Below are positions 45,172 to 53,637 of a stretch of 64,000 bases of DNA, one piece after another. The notes under the pieces are model-generated. The model saw nothing but the letters and a program-made list of their open reading frames with translations, did not search any database and was not told the origin of the DNA. Position numbers and translations under genes: made by a program. The number at the start of each line of letters is the position of its first letter. Within the stretch, counting starts at the first letter, position 1. The DNA comes from CAZKWG01 sp964615375 (GTDB lineage: Bacteria; Myxococcota_A; UBA796; CAZKWG01): positions 84,091 to 148,090 of the forward strand of contig CAZTOW010000020.1 of NCBI GenBank assembly GCA_964615375.1, written 5' to 3'.

Positions 45172-46332
45172 ATGCGATCAATTCGGCTTCGATGGTGGAC
45201 TCTCGCCGGATGGACCTTCATCTCCACGTTGAGCGCCGCCTGCGGCCCGGGGGCGGGCTCACCCCGGCTGGAGGGCGAGGACAGCGAGGACTCCGGCGGC
45301 GAGGACTCCGGCGAGGGCGCGCTCCCCGAGCAGCTCAGCGTGCTCAGCCTGAACCTGCACTGCCTGAAGCTGGACGGCACCCCCTACGCCGACAACGCCG
45401 AGCGCTTCGCCGCTATCGCCCGCCTCGTCGCCGAGGAGGAGGTCGCGGTCCTCGCCGCCGCCGAGATCTGCGCCGACGGGGAGACCGACGCCGAGGAGAC
45501 GCTCAGGCTCGCCCTGGAGGCCGCCACCGGCGAGGGCTGGACCTCGAGCGCCGTCTTCGCCCACACCGCCTGGGAGGGCACCGCGGACGAGGCCGAGGAG
45601 CGCGTGGGCCTCTTCGTCCGGGGCGAGCCCGCGGCCTCGGGCGCCCTGACCTTCGCCGTGCAGGGCAGCCTGAACCGGGTGGCCGCTTACGCCACGCTGC
45701 CCGCCGCGCTGGGCGGGCTCACGATCTGGTCGGTTCACCTGGAGGTCTTCGAGGAGAGCGCGCGGCTCCAGCAGGCGCGGGAGGCCGCGGGCGCCGCCCT
45801 GGCCCTGGCCGACCCCGGCCTCGACGTCCTCGTGGCGGGGGACATGAACGACGTGGAGGGCAGCGCCACGCATGGGGCCTACGGCGCGGCGGGCTTCACC
45901 GACCTCTCCCAGGGCCTCGACCCGGAGCGCATCGACCACGTCTTCGCCCACCGCGGCGCCGCCTGGGCCCTCGACGAGGCGCGCCTGGTCTTCGACGGCG
46001 ACGCGGAGCCCGCCGTCTCCGACCACCCGGGCGTGCTGGTGCGGCTGGTCCCGGCCGAGGGTGAGGCCGTGGACTGGACGCGCGTGACCGCAAGCGCGGA
46101 CGCGGGCTTCGGCCACTATCTGGCGCTGCGCGGGGACGTGGACCCCCTCTCCTGGGACGCGGGCTGGCCGGGCGCCGCCCTGGATGACCAGACCTGGCGC
46201 TGGGTGAGCACGGAGATCCCCGCCGGGGAGCCCTTCGCCTACAAGACGCTGCTGGACGACGAGCAGTGGCAGACGGGCGAGGACAGCGCGGGCGTGGGCG
46301 GAGAAGACCAGGAGATCCGCCCCACCTACTGA
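45172..46332 (+). CDS. secreted endonuclease/exonuclease/phosphatase (EEP) lipoprotein with starch-binding-like tail
   Basis: A 386-residue lipoprotein (signal to LSAACG, then an acidic S/G/E/D linker). Residues ~60-305 carry the EEP fold: VLSLNLHCLKLDG (metal asparagine), LAAAEIC (metal glutamate), IWSVHLEVF (histidine), VLVAGDMNDVEGS (catalytic D/N), IDHVFAH and SDHPGVLVRL (catalytic histidine). Substrates of the family include nucleic acids, phosphoinositides and sphingomyelin. The C-terminal ~75 residues (HYLALRGDVDPLSWDAGWPGAAL..WRWVSTEIPAGEPFAYKTLLDDEQWQ) resemble a CBM20-like carbohydrate-binding module. That suggests targeting to a surface polysaccharide. Confidence 0.85.
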   Translation: MRSIRLRWWTLAGWTFISTLSAACGPGAGSPRLEGEDSEDSGGEDSGEGALPEQLSVLSLNLHCLKLDGTPYADNAERFAAIARLVAEEEVAVLAAAEICADGETDAEETLRLALEAATGEGWTSSAVFAHTAWEGTADEAEERVGLFVRGEPAASGALTFAVQGSLNRVAAYATLPAALGGLTIWSVHLEVFEESARLQQAREAAGAALALADPGLDVLVAGDMNDVEGSATHGAYGAAGFTDLSQGLDPERIDHVFAHRGAAWALDEARLVFDGDAEPAVSDHPGVLVRLVPAEGEAVDWTRVTASADAGFGHYLALRGDVDPLSWDAGWPGAALDDQTWRWVSTEIPAGEPFAYKTLLDDEQWQTGEDSAGVGGEDQEIRPTY

Positions 46333-46350
46333 GGCGACGCGCGCGGGCCT

Positions 46351-46391
46351 TGCCAGTTCTAGTGTTCTACTATAATAGAACACATAGAACA
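46351..46391 (+). promoter_or_regulatory. promoter with overlapping four-half-site operator of the GntR/ABC operon
   Basis: TATAAT at 46371-46376 is a perfect -10 box, with TTGCCA at 46350-46355 as a possible -35 (15-base spacing, shorter than usual). It is covered by an inner inverted repeat GTGTTCTA (46362-46369) / TAGAACAC (46376-46383) and flanked by two more half-sites, GTTCTA at 46356-46361 and TAGAAC at 46385-46390. The half-sites repeat about every seven bases on each side. The position suits a repressor that blocks RNA polymerase; the YtrA-like regulator of the same operon is the obvious candidate. It lies in the 69-bp gap before the permease gene. Confidence 0.75.
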
Positions 46392-46401
46392 GGAGCGCTC
46401 C

Positions 46402-47862
46402 ATGACGACCCTCGACGTCCTGCGGCTCACGGCTCTTCGGGAGCTCCACGTCCGCCCCCTCTTCCTGCTGGGCCCGCCCCTCTGCGCGCTCGGCCTGCTC
46501 GCCATCCCCGCGGAGCACCGCGGGCCCTGGGCGGGGATGGTGATCGTGTTCATCCTCCCCCTCGCGGCGCTGGGGCTGGGGGTCGGGGGGAGCGCGGCGG
46601 CGGATCGCTGGTGGGCGGGCCTCGGCGGGAGCCCGGCGGCGCGGGCGGGGGCGCGGCTCGGCGTCCACCTGCTGGCGCTGGGCGGAAGCCTGCTCGGGGC
46701 GGCGGGCGCGGCCCTGGGGAGCCCGCGGCTGGACGGGCTCTCCCCGGGCGAGCTGGGGCTGGTGCTGACGCTGGCGCTGGTGGTGCTGCTGGGGACGCTC
46801 TGCCTCTACCTGGCGGCGTCCGCGGCGCGCCTCTTCGCCCGGGGCTTCGGCGCGCTGGTGGGGCCGATGCTGGTGGGGCTGCTGAGCTTCCTGATGAGCC
46901 GCCTCGACCTGCAGATCGGCGTCTTCAGCGCGCTGGAGGGGCTCGCCTTGCGGCTCGCGGGGCTGACGGCCCTGGGGGTGGGCCTGCTGTTCTGGGCCGA
47001 GGGCCGCCTCCTGAGCGCCCGGCACGGGCTGGCCGCGGTCGGGCTGACCACGCTGATGTGCGCCCTGCCGCTCGGGCTCCACGCCGCCTGGTCGGGCCCG
47101 CCCCTGTGGATGGCGCCCACCCTGAGCGGCGTCCGGCCCGGCGGATCGGAGGCCCTCTACGTGCTCAGCGCCCCCGCCCCCGGCTTCACGCCGCAGCGGG
47201 CCTGGCGCTGGCGCGAGGGCGCGTGGGAGGTGGTGGGGCCGGTCGGGGTGAGCGCCGCCGAGCTCGGGCCGGAGGGCAGCCTCGGCTTCGCCCAGGGGAG
47301 CGAGGACGCCCCCGGCGGGCTCGCGCTGCTGGACCCCGACGGCGCGCTGCACACCTGCGCCTTCGACGGGGTCCCCACGCGCCCGGAGATGGTGTTCCGG
47401 TCCGACGGGCGGGCCCTGGCGGCCCTGGTCTCCAGCCGGGGCGAGCGCGCGGTGGCGGTGGTGCGCGCGGACGGCGTCTGCGAGCGCCTGCCCATGCCCG
47501 CGGGCGAGCTGCGGATCCGCCTCCTCCGGCGCGAGGGCTCGCCGGAGGGCGTGTGGGCGCCGCTCATCGCCTTCGACGCCGACGGCGCGCTGGTCCTGGG
47601 CGAGTCGGCCCGCCCGCTCGTCGAGGCCAGCCCGCCCGCCGAGGACCTGTGGATCGCCCAGCCCGAGGGTGACGCGCTCCTGGATCCACGCACCGGCCAG
47701 CGCTGGCCGAACCCCCTGCCCGACGCGGAGCTCTGGCCCGCGCTGGAGCCCACCCCCGGCGGCGCGCGCGCCTTCTTCCAGGAGGGCCCCATCTACGATC
47801 TGGACGCGAGCGGCGCCCGGACCTGCTGGCCCACCACCTTCTTCCTGTCCTGCGGGGCCTGA
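46402..47862 (+). CDS. ABC-transporter permease-like membrane protein
   Basis: A 486-residue protein, first gene of an operon with a GntR regulator and an ABC ATPase. The N-terminal ~245 residues hold six or seven membrane helices (for example LFLLGPPLCALGLLA, MVIVFILPLAALGLGVGG, LVLTLALVVLLGTLCLYLAAS, FGALVGPMLVGLLSFLM, LAAVGLTTLMCALPLGL). The C-terminal ~235 residues are a soluble, beta-rich, presumably extracytoplasmic domain with repeated strand-turn units (GSLGFAQGSED, VFRSDGRALAALVSSRG). This fits the membrane partner of a YtrBCDEF-like transporter but shows no specific family motif. Start ATG 46402, AGGAG upstream. Confidence 0.75.
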   Translation: MTTLDVLRLTALRELHVRPLFLLGPPLCALGLLAIPAEHRGPWAGMVIVFILPLAALGLGVGGSAAADRWWAGLGGSPAARAGARLGVHLLALGGSLLGAAGAALGSPRLDGLSPGELGLVLTLALVVLLGTLCLYLAASAARLFARGFGALVGPMLVGLLSFLMSRLDLQIGVFSALEGLALRLAGLTALGVGLLFWAEGRLLSARHGLAAVGLTTLMCALPLGLHAAWSGPPLWMAPTLSGVRPGGSEALYVLSAPAPGFTPQRAWRWREGAWEVVGPVGVSAAELGPEGSLGFAQGSEDAPGGLALLDPDGALHTCAFDGVPTRPEMVFRSDGRALAALVSSRGERAVAVVRADGVCERLPMPAGELRIRLLRREGSPEGVWAPLIAFDADGALVLGESARPLVEASPPAEDLWIAQPEGDALLDPRTGQRWPNPLPDAELWPALEPTPGGARAFFQEGPIYDLDASGARTCWPTTFFLSCGA

Positions 47863-47863
47863 G

Positions 47864-48256
47864 ATGCGCCTGCCCATCGATCCCAGCGGCGCCGTGCCGC
47901 TCTACCGCCAGATGGCCGAGGCCCTGCGCGCCGCCATCGCCGGGGGCCGCCTCGCGCCCGAGCAGGAGCTCCCCTCGGTGCGCGATCTGGCCGCGGACAA
48001 CGGGGTGAACTACCACACCGTCGCCCGCGCCTACCAGGAGCTGGAGGAGGCGGGCCTGCTGGAGCGCCGCCGGGGCGGGCCCTTCCGCGTGGTGAGCGGC
48101 GCGCAGAGCGACGCGGGGGCCCAGACCATCCGCGAGGGCCTGGACGCGCTGGCTCGCGACGCCCTGGGGCTGGGGATCGACCCGAAGGAGGCCCTCGGCT
48201 GGTGGGGAGAATCGCTGACGCGGGCGCGTCAGCTCACCTCGAAGGAGCAGTCATGA
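47864..48256 (+). CDS. GntR-family regulator, YtrA subfamily
   Basis: A 130-residue repressor with an N-terminal winged helix (PLYRQMAEALRAAIAGGRLAPEQELPSVRDLAADNGVNYHTVARAYQELEEAGLLERRRGGPFRVV). Only a short C-terminal dimerisation tail of about 45 residues follows (IREGLDALARDALGLGIDPKEALGWW), which defines the YtrA type. It starts one base after the permease stop, and its own stop overlaps the ATPase ATG. YtrA regulators commonly repress their own ABC operon and respond to cell-envelope antibiotics; the inverted repeats at the operon promoter are its likely target. Confidence 0.92.
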   Translation: MRLPIDPSGAVPLYRQMAEALRAAIAGGRLAPEQELPSVRDLAADNGVNYHTVARAYQELEEAGLLERRRGGPFRVVSGAQSDAGAQTIREGLDALARDALGLGIDPKEALGWWGESLTRARQLTSKEQS

Positions 48257-48897
48257 CCGTGCTCAGCGCGAGAGATCTGAAGGTTGGCGCCATCCTGCGC
48301 GGCGTCACGCTGGACCTGGAGCCCGGCCAGGTCCTGGGTCTGGTGGCCCCCAACGGGGCGGGCAAGTCCACGCTGCTGGCCACCCTCTCCGGCGCCCTGC
48401 GCGCGGACGAGGGCGCGATCCGACGGCCGGAGGGCCTGGCCTGGATGCCGGAGGGCGGGCCGCAGGACCCGGGCGTGAGCGGGCGGCGCTGGCTGAACAT
48501 CGGCCGCCGCCTGCCGGGCTGGCAGGAGGAGGAGGCCCGCCGCCTGCTCGAGGCGCTGCCCGTCCCGCTGGACCGGGCGGTGGAGGCGCTCTCGCTGGGC
48601 GAGCGCACCCGGCTGGGGCTCACGCTGACCCTGGCCCGCGCGGCGCCGCTCTACCTGCTCGACGACCCCTTCCTCGGGCTGGACCCGGCGGCGCGCGCGG
48701 AGGCCTGGCGGGCGATCAGCCGGCGCATCACCCCGGACAACGCCATGATCCTCGCCACCCCGGACCTGGGCAGCGTCGCCCGCCTCGCCACCCACCTGGC
48801 CACGCTGGAGGGCGGGCGCCTCCGCGCCCTCGGGGAGATCGAGGGCGGGGCGGCGGCGCTGGAGCGGGCGCTGGGGGCGGCGGCAGAGGCGCGATAG
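48253..48897 (+). CDS. ABC-transporter ATP-binding protein
   Basis: A 214-residue ATPase, compact for its class. Walker A is GLVAPNGAGKST, the signature motif is the variant LSLGERTRLGLTLTLARA, Walker B is LYLLDDPFLGLDP, and the switch region is DNAMILATPDLGSV. The residue after the Walker B aspartate is D rather than the usual catalytic E, and the switch histidine is replaced (ATPD). Hydrolysis may therefore be slow or absent. It forms a transporter with the permease two genes upstream. It is translationally coupled to the regulator by ATGA. Confidence 0.88.
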   Translation: MTVLSARDLKVGAILRGVTLDLEPGQVLGLVAPNGAGKSTLLATLSGALRADEGAIRRPEGLAWMPEGGPQDPGVSGRRWLNIGRRLPGWQEEEARRLLEALPVPLDRAVEALSLGERTRLGLTLTLARAAPLYLLDDPFLGLDPAARAEAWRAISRRITPDNAMILATPDLGSVARLATHLATLEGGRLRALGEIEGGAAALERALGAAAEAR

Positions 48898-48962
48898 GAG
48901 AGCTCGATGGGGTCTGGCCTGCCCATCGGCGGCGTGGAGCCATCACGGGCGGGGGGCGTTAG

Positions 48963-48981
48963 AAAAACGAGCTTCGCTCGT
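48963..48981 (-). terminator. terminator of the MaoC-like gene (minus strand)
   Basis: On the minus strand, a six-bp stem (48976-48981 with 48967-48972) and a three-base loop lie directly after the MaoC stop codon, followed by five T residues (the A-run at 48963-48967). A larger inverted repeat, GAGCCATCACG 48937-48947 / CGTGATGGCTC 48979-48989, encloses it and could also end transcripts arriving from the ABC operon. Confidence 0.8.
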
Positions 48982-48987
48982 GATGGC

Positions 48988-49824
48988 TCACCCCCACCGC
49001 CGCAGGCTCCCATACAGATTCACCTTCCCGTCCTTCGGCCGGCGCACCCGGAACTCCCCCTCCGACCCACACTCAAAGTGGACCTCTCCCGGCAGCAGCA
49101 CCGGCCGGCGGAACACCCCCTCCAGCTCCCACGCCCCCTCCCGTGGATCCATCTCCGCCACCGCCCGCGCCAGCGTCCACATCCCGTGCACGATCGTCCG
49201 CGGAAAGCCGAACAGCTTCGCCCCCCACGGGTGGATGTGGATCAGGTTGTAATCCCCGGACACCGCGGCGTAACGGCGCCCCTGGTCGGCGGGCAGGCGC
49301 CACAGGCACGAGCGCGCCACGGTGGACAGCGGCTCGGGATCCTCGCGGCTCTGCTCGCCCGCGCCGCGGACCGCCTGCGACAGGAACACGCTCCGCTCCT
49401 CCCAGGGCGTCTCTCCGGCGACCTGCACCCGCGTCGAGAGCGTGATCTCCGCCCCGCGCTTCACCCGCTCCCAACCCTCCCAGGCGCAGCGGACCGTCAG
49501 CGGCTCGTCCCGGCGCAGGGGGCGACGCTGCACGATGTGGTTGGCGACGTGGACCATGCCCAGCCCCGCCAGCGGGAAGTCCGGGTGGGCCAGCATGTCC
49601 AGGTGCAGAGCGCCAGCCATGAGGTGTGGCCACAGCAGCGGGAGGTGCTCGCCCCGGGGCTGGCCGACCACAGTGCAGAATGCGTCGGCGCCCGAGGTGT
49701 CCGGGCGTGTCAGCACGCTCTCCAGGCGAGGGAGCGGCTCGCCCTCCTGGAGCCCGCGCCCGCGCTTCAGCAGCAGGCGCGCCCAGGGGACGGCGGGGGG
49801 GCTCTCCAGGACGCGCTCAGCCAT
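48988..49824 (-). CDS. MaoC-like dehydratase (hot-dog fold)
   Basis: A 278-residue protein with a C-terminal MaoC hydratase motif, YAAVSGDYNLIHIHPWGAKLFGFPRTIVHGMW, including the catalytic D..H pair of the (R)-specific hydratase signature. The N-terminal half looks like a second, degenerate hot-dog domain (LPLLWPHLMAGALHLDML, TVRCAWEGWERVKRGAEITLSTRV). It probably hydrates an enoyl-thioester. It overlaps the end of the 603-aa gene by eight bases, so it belongs to that transcription unit. Confidence 0.87.
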   Translation of the reverse strand: MAERVLESPPAVPWARLLLKRGRGLQEGEPLPRLESVLTRPDTSGADAFCTVVGQPRGEHLPLLWPHLMAGALHLDMLAHPDFPLAGLGMVHVANHIVQRRPLRRDEPLTVRCAWEGWERVKRGAEITLSTRVQVAGETPWEERSVFLSQAVRGAGEQSREDPEPLSTVARSCLWRLPADQGRRYAAVSGDYNLIHIHPWGAKLFGFPRTIVHGMWTLARAVAEMDPREGAWELEGVFRRPVLLPGEVHFECGSEGEFRVRRPKDGKVNLYGSLRRWG

Positions 49825-51628
49825 GGTCCTGCTCCCAGGCGGGGGCTTCGGCCCAGACCCGCGGCCAGGGGCTCCCGCGGTTGCCGGGGATCTCGCGGCC
49901 CTCGGGGTCGGTGACGAAATTGCCCAGGTCGCCGAAGGCCCGCTCCTGGTTCGTGCGCCCGTCGCGCCGCCGCAGCGGGACCAGGCGCTCGCCCTGGCGC
50001 AGGGAGATGACCTCGTGCGGACCCGGCCGCAGGTCTACCAGCGCCCCCTTGCGCCGCGGGTTCAGGAGCTGCTCCTCGTTGCCGATGGGATCGGCCACGG
50101 TCTTGGCCTTCATGGTCCAGATGAGCAGGCTGGTCGCGTCGGGGTGCGTTTGTGCTAATAGATCTAGTCTACCCTGCCAGCTCTTCCCGATGTCGTTCTG
50201 GTTCACCGGCCCGGCCATCAGGCAGATCCCCGCCAGCAGATCGCAGTCCGGCGGGAGGTCCACCACCCCCATGAGCTCGGCCACCAGCGCCCCGCGGGCG
50301 GCGGCGGCCCCGAACGCGCGCAGGGCGAGGCCCCAGCAGAGCCCGGACTGGTCGATGGCCGGGCGCGAGAGCCCGCCGATGTAGATGCGCTGCCCCGTGA
50401 GCGCGAACGCCTTCTTGCCGCGGGCCAGGTTCCGGCTGAGCTGCCGCCCCGTGGCCAGGTCGGCCCACAGCGGCAGGCCGTCCACGACCCGGTCGGTGAT
50501 CTCCTCCAGCTCGGTGCGGATGGCGCGCAGGCGCTCCTTCCCGCCCGGGGTCAGCACGTCCACCCGGTCCATGAGCAGCAGGGCCTTGGCCTGGTCGCGG
50601 CTGCAGCCCGCCCAGTGGGCGAAGGCGTTGTAGGCGGCGCGCCCGGCCTGCACCGTCAGCGCGTCCGGCACCTCCATGTCCTGCCGCTCCTGGTAGGCGG
50701 CGGGGGCCTTGTCCTCGGCGTTCACCCCGGGCTGGATGCGCTCCGATCGGAAGGCCAGCAGGTTGGCCGCCACCTTTCGGCAGGTCTGGGGGCGGATGGG
50801 GATCGGCTCGGGCGTGGTCCCCACCTGCACCACCGTCGCCAGCCGCCAGCCCTCCGAGCGCGCCGCTGCGTCCAGCCCGCACAGCGCCTCGAGCGCCCGG
50901 GTCGCCTCCTGGTTCTCCCGCCGCCGCTCGGGCGAGCTCCACGGCCCCTGCAGCACGTTGGCCTGGCGCCGCCCCCCGCTGGCCAGCACCGCCGCGCGCT
51001 CCATGCCGTCGGCCAGCACGCCCAGGTGGATGTCAGGCAGGTAGCCGATGGTCGGGATATCCGTCACCCCCTGCGTCTTCTTCCGCCAGGCCCGCAGCGG
51101 CACCGTCACCAGGTTCTGGACCGGGGCGTGCCCGACGAAGGTGAGCAGCACGGTGAACGCCGTCTGGTAGGGCCGCGAGAGCACCAGCCAGGTGTGGCCG
51201 GCCCCGTCCAGCACGGGCGCCTCCAGGTGCTTCAGGCCCCGCAGCAGGCCGGCGGCCCTCGCGCTGTCCCCCGGCCCCAGCAGCACGGCGCGCTGGCCGC
51301 GGTAGTTCGTGGACTGCCGCGCGATCATCAGCCCCACCGCGCCCTCCTCGAAGATCTCCGCCTCAGAGGGCACGGGCCCCGGGACGAAGGTCGCCGGTCG
51401 CGGCAGGCTGAGCAGCCCCAGCGCCTCCCGGCCCTCCTCCTGGGTGAGCGCGATCCGCGTGCGGTAGCCTACGGGCGAGCTCGAGGAGAGGGACTCCGGC
51501 AGGTGGTAGCGGTCGCGGCGCTCGTCGGGGGCGGCGAAGCGGGCGTCGCGGCGCACCCGGCGCTCGGGCGGCTGGAAGGTGACGAGCTCCAGCGGCTGGG
51601 CGCTGGGGTCGATGGGGAAGCCGCTCAT
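49817..51628 (-). CDS. uncharacterised 603-aa protein
   Basis: I do not recognise this protein. It starts at ATG 51628, which overlaps the stop of the TSP3-repeat gene (ATGA), and ends eight bases inside the MaoC gene. There is no signal peptide or membrane helix, so it is probably cytoplasmic. Features seen: an N-terminal basic/serine-rich region (to ~80), a mixed alpha/beta middle with AGHTWLVLSRPYQTAFTVLLTFVG and TIGYLPDIHLGVLADGMERAAVLASGG, and a C-terminal region with RGALVAELMGVVDLPPDCDLLAGICLMAGPVNQNDIGKSW and ATSLLIWTMKAKTVADPIGNEE. The last segments suggest an alpha/beta enzyme-like core. Co-translation with a surface protein and a dehydratase is unusual. Confidence 0.75.
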   Translation of the reverse strand: MSGFPIDPSAQPLELVTFQPPERRVRRDARFAAPDERRDRYHLPESLSSSSPVGYRTRIALTQEEGREALGLLSLPRPATFVPGPVPSEAEIFEEGAVGLMIARQSTNYRGQRAVLLGPGDSARAAGLLRGLKHLEAPVLDGAGHTWLVLSRPYQTAFTVLLTFVGHAPVQNLVTVPLRAWRKKTQGVTDIPTIGYLPDIHLGVLADGMERAAVLASGGRRQANVLQGPWSSPERRRENQEATRALEALCGLDAAARSEGWRLATVVQVGTTPEPIPIRPQTCRKVAANLLAFRSERIQPGVNAEDKAPAAYQERQDMEVPDALTVQAGRAAYNAFAHWAGCSRDQAKALLLMDRVDVLTPGGKERLRAIRTELEEITDRVVDGLPLWADLATGRQLSRNLARGKKAFALTGQRIYIGGLSRPAIDQSGLCWGLALRAFGAAAARGALVAELMGVVDLPPDCDLLAGICLMAGPVNQNDIGKSWQGRLDLLAQTHPDATSLLIWTMKAKTVADPIGNEEQLLNPRRKGALVDLRPGPHEVISLRQGERLVPLRRRDGRTNQERAFGDLGNFVTDPEGREIPGNRGSPWPRVWAEAPAWEQDHG

Positions 51629-53511
51629 GCGCGGACACCCCGCCGAGCCCGCCGGAGGCCGAGCAGCGAGAGCAGGGCCAGCACCCAATCGGATCCACCT
51701 CTGCTTGTAGCGGCGCACCCGCAGCCGCCCCCGCCCTTCCAGTCCTCGAAGCTGACGCCCTCGCCCGTGTCCGGGACCCCGGTCTCCTCGGGCGCGCCGG
51801 TCTCCTCGGGCGCGCCGGTCTCCTCGGGCGCGCCGGTCTCCTCCGCGGGGACGTCGTCCGAGCCGTCCAGCGGGTCGGTGCCCGCCTCCACCTCGGCCCC
51901 GTCGGGCACGCTGCCGTCGTCGGTGTCGGGGTCGAGCGGGTCCGTTCCGGTCTCGCCCACCTCCGTCCCGTCGCCGAGCCCGTCGTCGTCGGTGTCCGGG
52001 TCGAAGCGGTCGGTGCCGGTCTCGTCCACCTCGTCCCGGTCGCTGAGCCCGTCGCCGTCGGTGTCCTTCGTGTCGGTGACGTCGTCCTCCCCGGCGAGCG
52101 GATCGGTGCCGTCGTTCAGCACCTCGTCCCCGTCGGAGATCCCGCCGTCGTCGGTGTCGGCGTCCAGCGGGTCGGTGCCGGTCTCCTCCACCTCGGCCCC
52201 GTCGCTGAGCCCGTCGTCGTCGGAGTCCGCGTCGTTCGCGTCGGTGCTGGTGTCCTCCACCTCCTCGCGGTCGTCGAGCCCGTCGTCGTCGGAGTCGTCG
52301 TCCAGCGGGTCGGTGCCGGTCTCGCTCACCTCCTCCCCGTCGCCGAGCCCGTCCAGATCGGTGTCCTCGTAGAGCGGGTCGGTGCCCGTGTCCTCCACCT
52401 CGGTCCCGTCGCTGAGCCCGTCGTCGTCGGTGTCCGCGTCCAAGGGGTCCGTGCCCGCCCCGTAGCTCTCGTCCATGTCGGTGAGGCCGTCGTCGTCGGT
52501 GTCCTCATCCAGCGGGTCCGTCCCCAGCTCGTCCACCTCCTCGCCGTCGGAGAGCCCCTCGTCGTCGGTGTCCTCGTCCAGCGGGTCGGTGCCCGTGTCC
52601 TCGACCTCCTCGCGGTCGTCGAGCCCGTCGTCGTCGGTGTCGGGGTCCGTGATGTCGGTCCCGATCTCCAGCTCGTCGGGGTCCAGGAGCCCGTCGCCGT
52701 CGGTGTCCAGCGCCACGCAGATGCTCTCGTTGACCGGGTCGGTCAGTGTGAACGAGGAATAAGGCTGGGAGAAGGTATAGAAACCAAAGTTCCCTTCGGG
52801 GAGGGTGTCGCGGACGTCGAACTCTTCGGTCCCATCCACCCACACTTGAAGCTGGTCGGTCGCGTAGGCCAGCGTGATCTCATACGTCGTGTTGTCCGAC
52901 CAGCCGGTGTCGGCCAGCGTGCTGGCCTCGGCGAGGAGCTCGATGCCGCCGGTGTGCGACCAGAGCGCGGCGGTGTCCACGCCCGCGCTCACCCGCCACA
53001 GGCGCAGGCCCGCCTCCGCGTCGCCGTAGACGTCGCTGCTCTGGTCGCCCTGCTTCCAGTCGAAGAGCAGCCAGTCCGTGGCGCTCGCCGTGCTGTCCCC
53101 CGCCTGGAAACCCACCGCCCAGCCCACGAAGTCGTCATCCGAGGTCGTGTTCACGGTCAGCTCGAAGCTGATCTCGCGCGCGGTGGCGTCCAGGTTCGTG
53201 TTGTAGACCGAGGCCGCAGAGTTGACCGTCTGGGAGACCGTCAGCAGGTCGCTGGAGAGGGTCCAGTCCGGGTCGGGGTGGGTGCCCTCGTCGGTCTCCG
53301 GGAAGATCTCGTAGAAGTCCGCCGAGAAGTTGGCGGTGGTGCACTCCCAGCCGTCCTCCACGCCGCAGGCGCTGTCGCAGCCGTCCCCATCGGCGGTCCC
53401 CCCGTCGTCGCAGTCCTCCCCGGTGTCCACGCGGGCGTCGCCGCAGGCGGCCTGGGCGGTGGAGGGGAGCAGCAGGGCGAGCAGGGCCAGCGGGATGAGC
53501 CGAGCGGTCAT
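51625..53511 (-). CDS. TSP3-repeat surface protein with Myxococcus cysteine-rich repeat and MYXO-CTERM-like tail
   Basis: A 628-residue exported protein. Signal peptide MTARLIPLALLALLLPSTAQA, then one Myxo_disulf-type repeat (CGDARVDTGEDCDDGG...GDGCDSACGVEDGWEC). Residues ~55-255 form a concanavalin-like or TSP C-terminal-like beta-sandwich (FELTVNTTSDDDFVGWAVGFQ, YEITLAYATDQLQVWVDG). Then come 12 tandem calcium-binding TSP type 3 repeats of about 23 residues (DTDDDGLSDGxEVxxTGTDPLD), a PEETGA hexapeptide stretch, and a C-terminal GGGCGCAA...WVLALLSLLGLRRARR tail that looks like a MYXO-CTERM sorting signal. The start at ATG 53511 follows GGAGG. It is probably sorted to the outer surface. Confidence 0.88.
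   Translation of the reverse strand: MTARLIPLALLALLLPSTAQAACGDARVDTGEDCDDGGTADGDGCDSACGVEDGWECTTANFSADFYEIFPETDEGTHPDPDWTLSSDLLTVSQTVNSAASVYNTNLDATAREISFELTVNTTSDDDFVGWAVGFQAGDSTASATDWLLFDWKQGDQSSDVYGDAEAGLRLWRVSAGVDTAALWSHTGGIELLAEASTLADTGWSDNTTYEITLAYATDQLQVWVDGTEEFDVRDTLPEGNFGFYTFSQPYSSFTLTDPVNESICVALDTDGDGLLDPDELEIGTDITDPDTDDDGLDDREEVEDTGTDPLDEDTDDEGLSDGEEVDELGTDPLDEDTDDDGLTDMDESYGAGTDPLDADTDDDGLSDGTEVEDTGTDPLYEDTDLDGLGDGEEVSETGTDPLDDDSDDDGLDDREEVEDTSTDANDADSDDDGLSDGAEVEETGTDPLDADTDDGGISDGDEVLNDGTDPLAGEDDVTDTKDTDGDGLSDRDEVDETGTDRFDPDTDDDGLGDGTEVGETGTDPLDPDTDDGSVPDGAEVEAGTDPLDGSDDVPAEETGAPEETGAPEETGAPEETGVPDTGEGVSFEDWKGGGGCGCAATSRGGSDWVLALLSLLGLRRARRGVRA
51781..51834 (-). repeat. 18-bp tandem repeat, three perfect copies
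   Basis: The unit GGTCTCCTCGGGCGCGCC (plus strand) is repeated at 51781, 51799 and 51817, encoding GAPEET in the linker between the TSP3 region and the C-terminal sorting tail. It can expand or contract without changing frame. Confidence 0.9.
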
Positions 53512-53637
53512 GGGCGTTCCTCCGGGCGAGCGGTGAACCATGGTAGCAGACGCGGAGCGCGGGCGCGCGTGATCGCCTGGGGCTCCTGGGCCGTACCCAC
53601 GTCGTGGCGTGCTCCCGAAGCGTGGTAGGTTCTCCTC

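Noticed and set aside
51900..52720. Regular ~69-bp repeats that at first sight resemble a CRISPR array
   Set aside because: They are in-frame TSP3 calcium-binding repeats of a surface protein; the units are contiguous and have no unique spacers.
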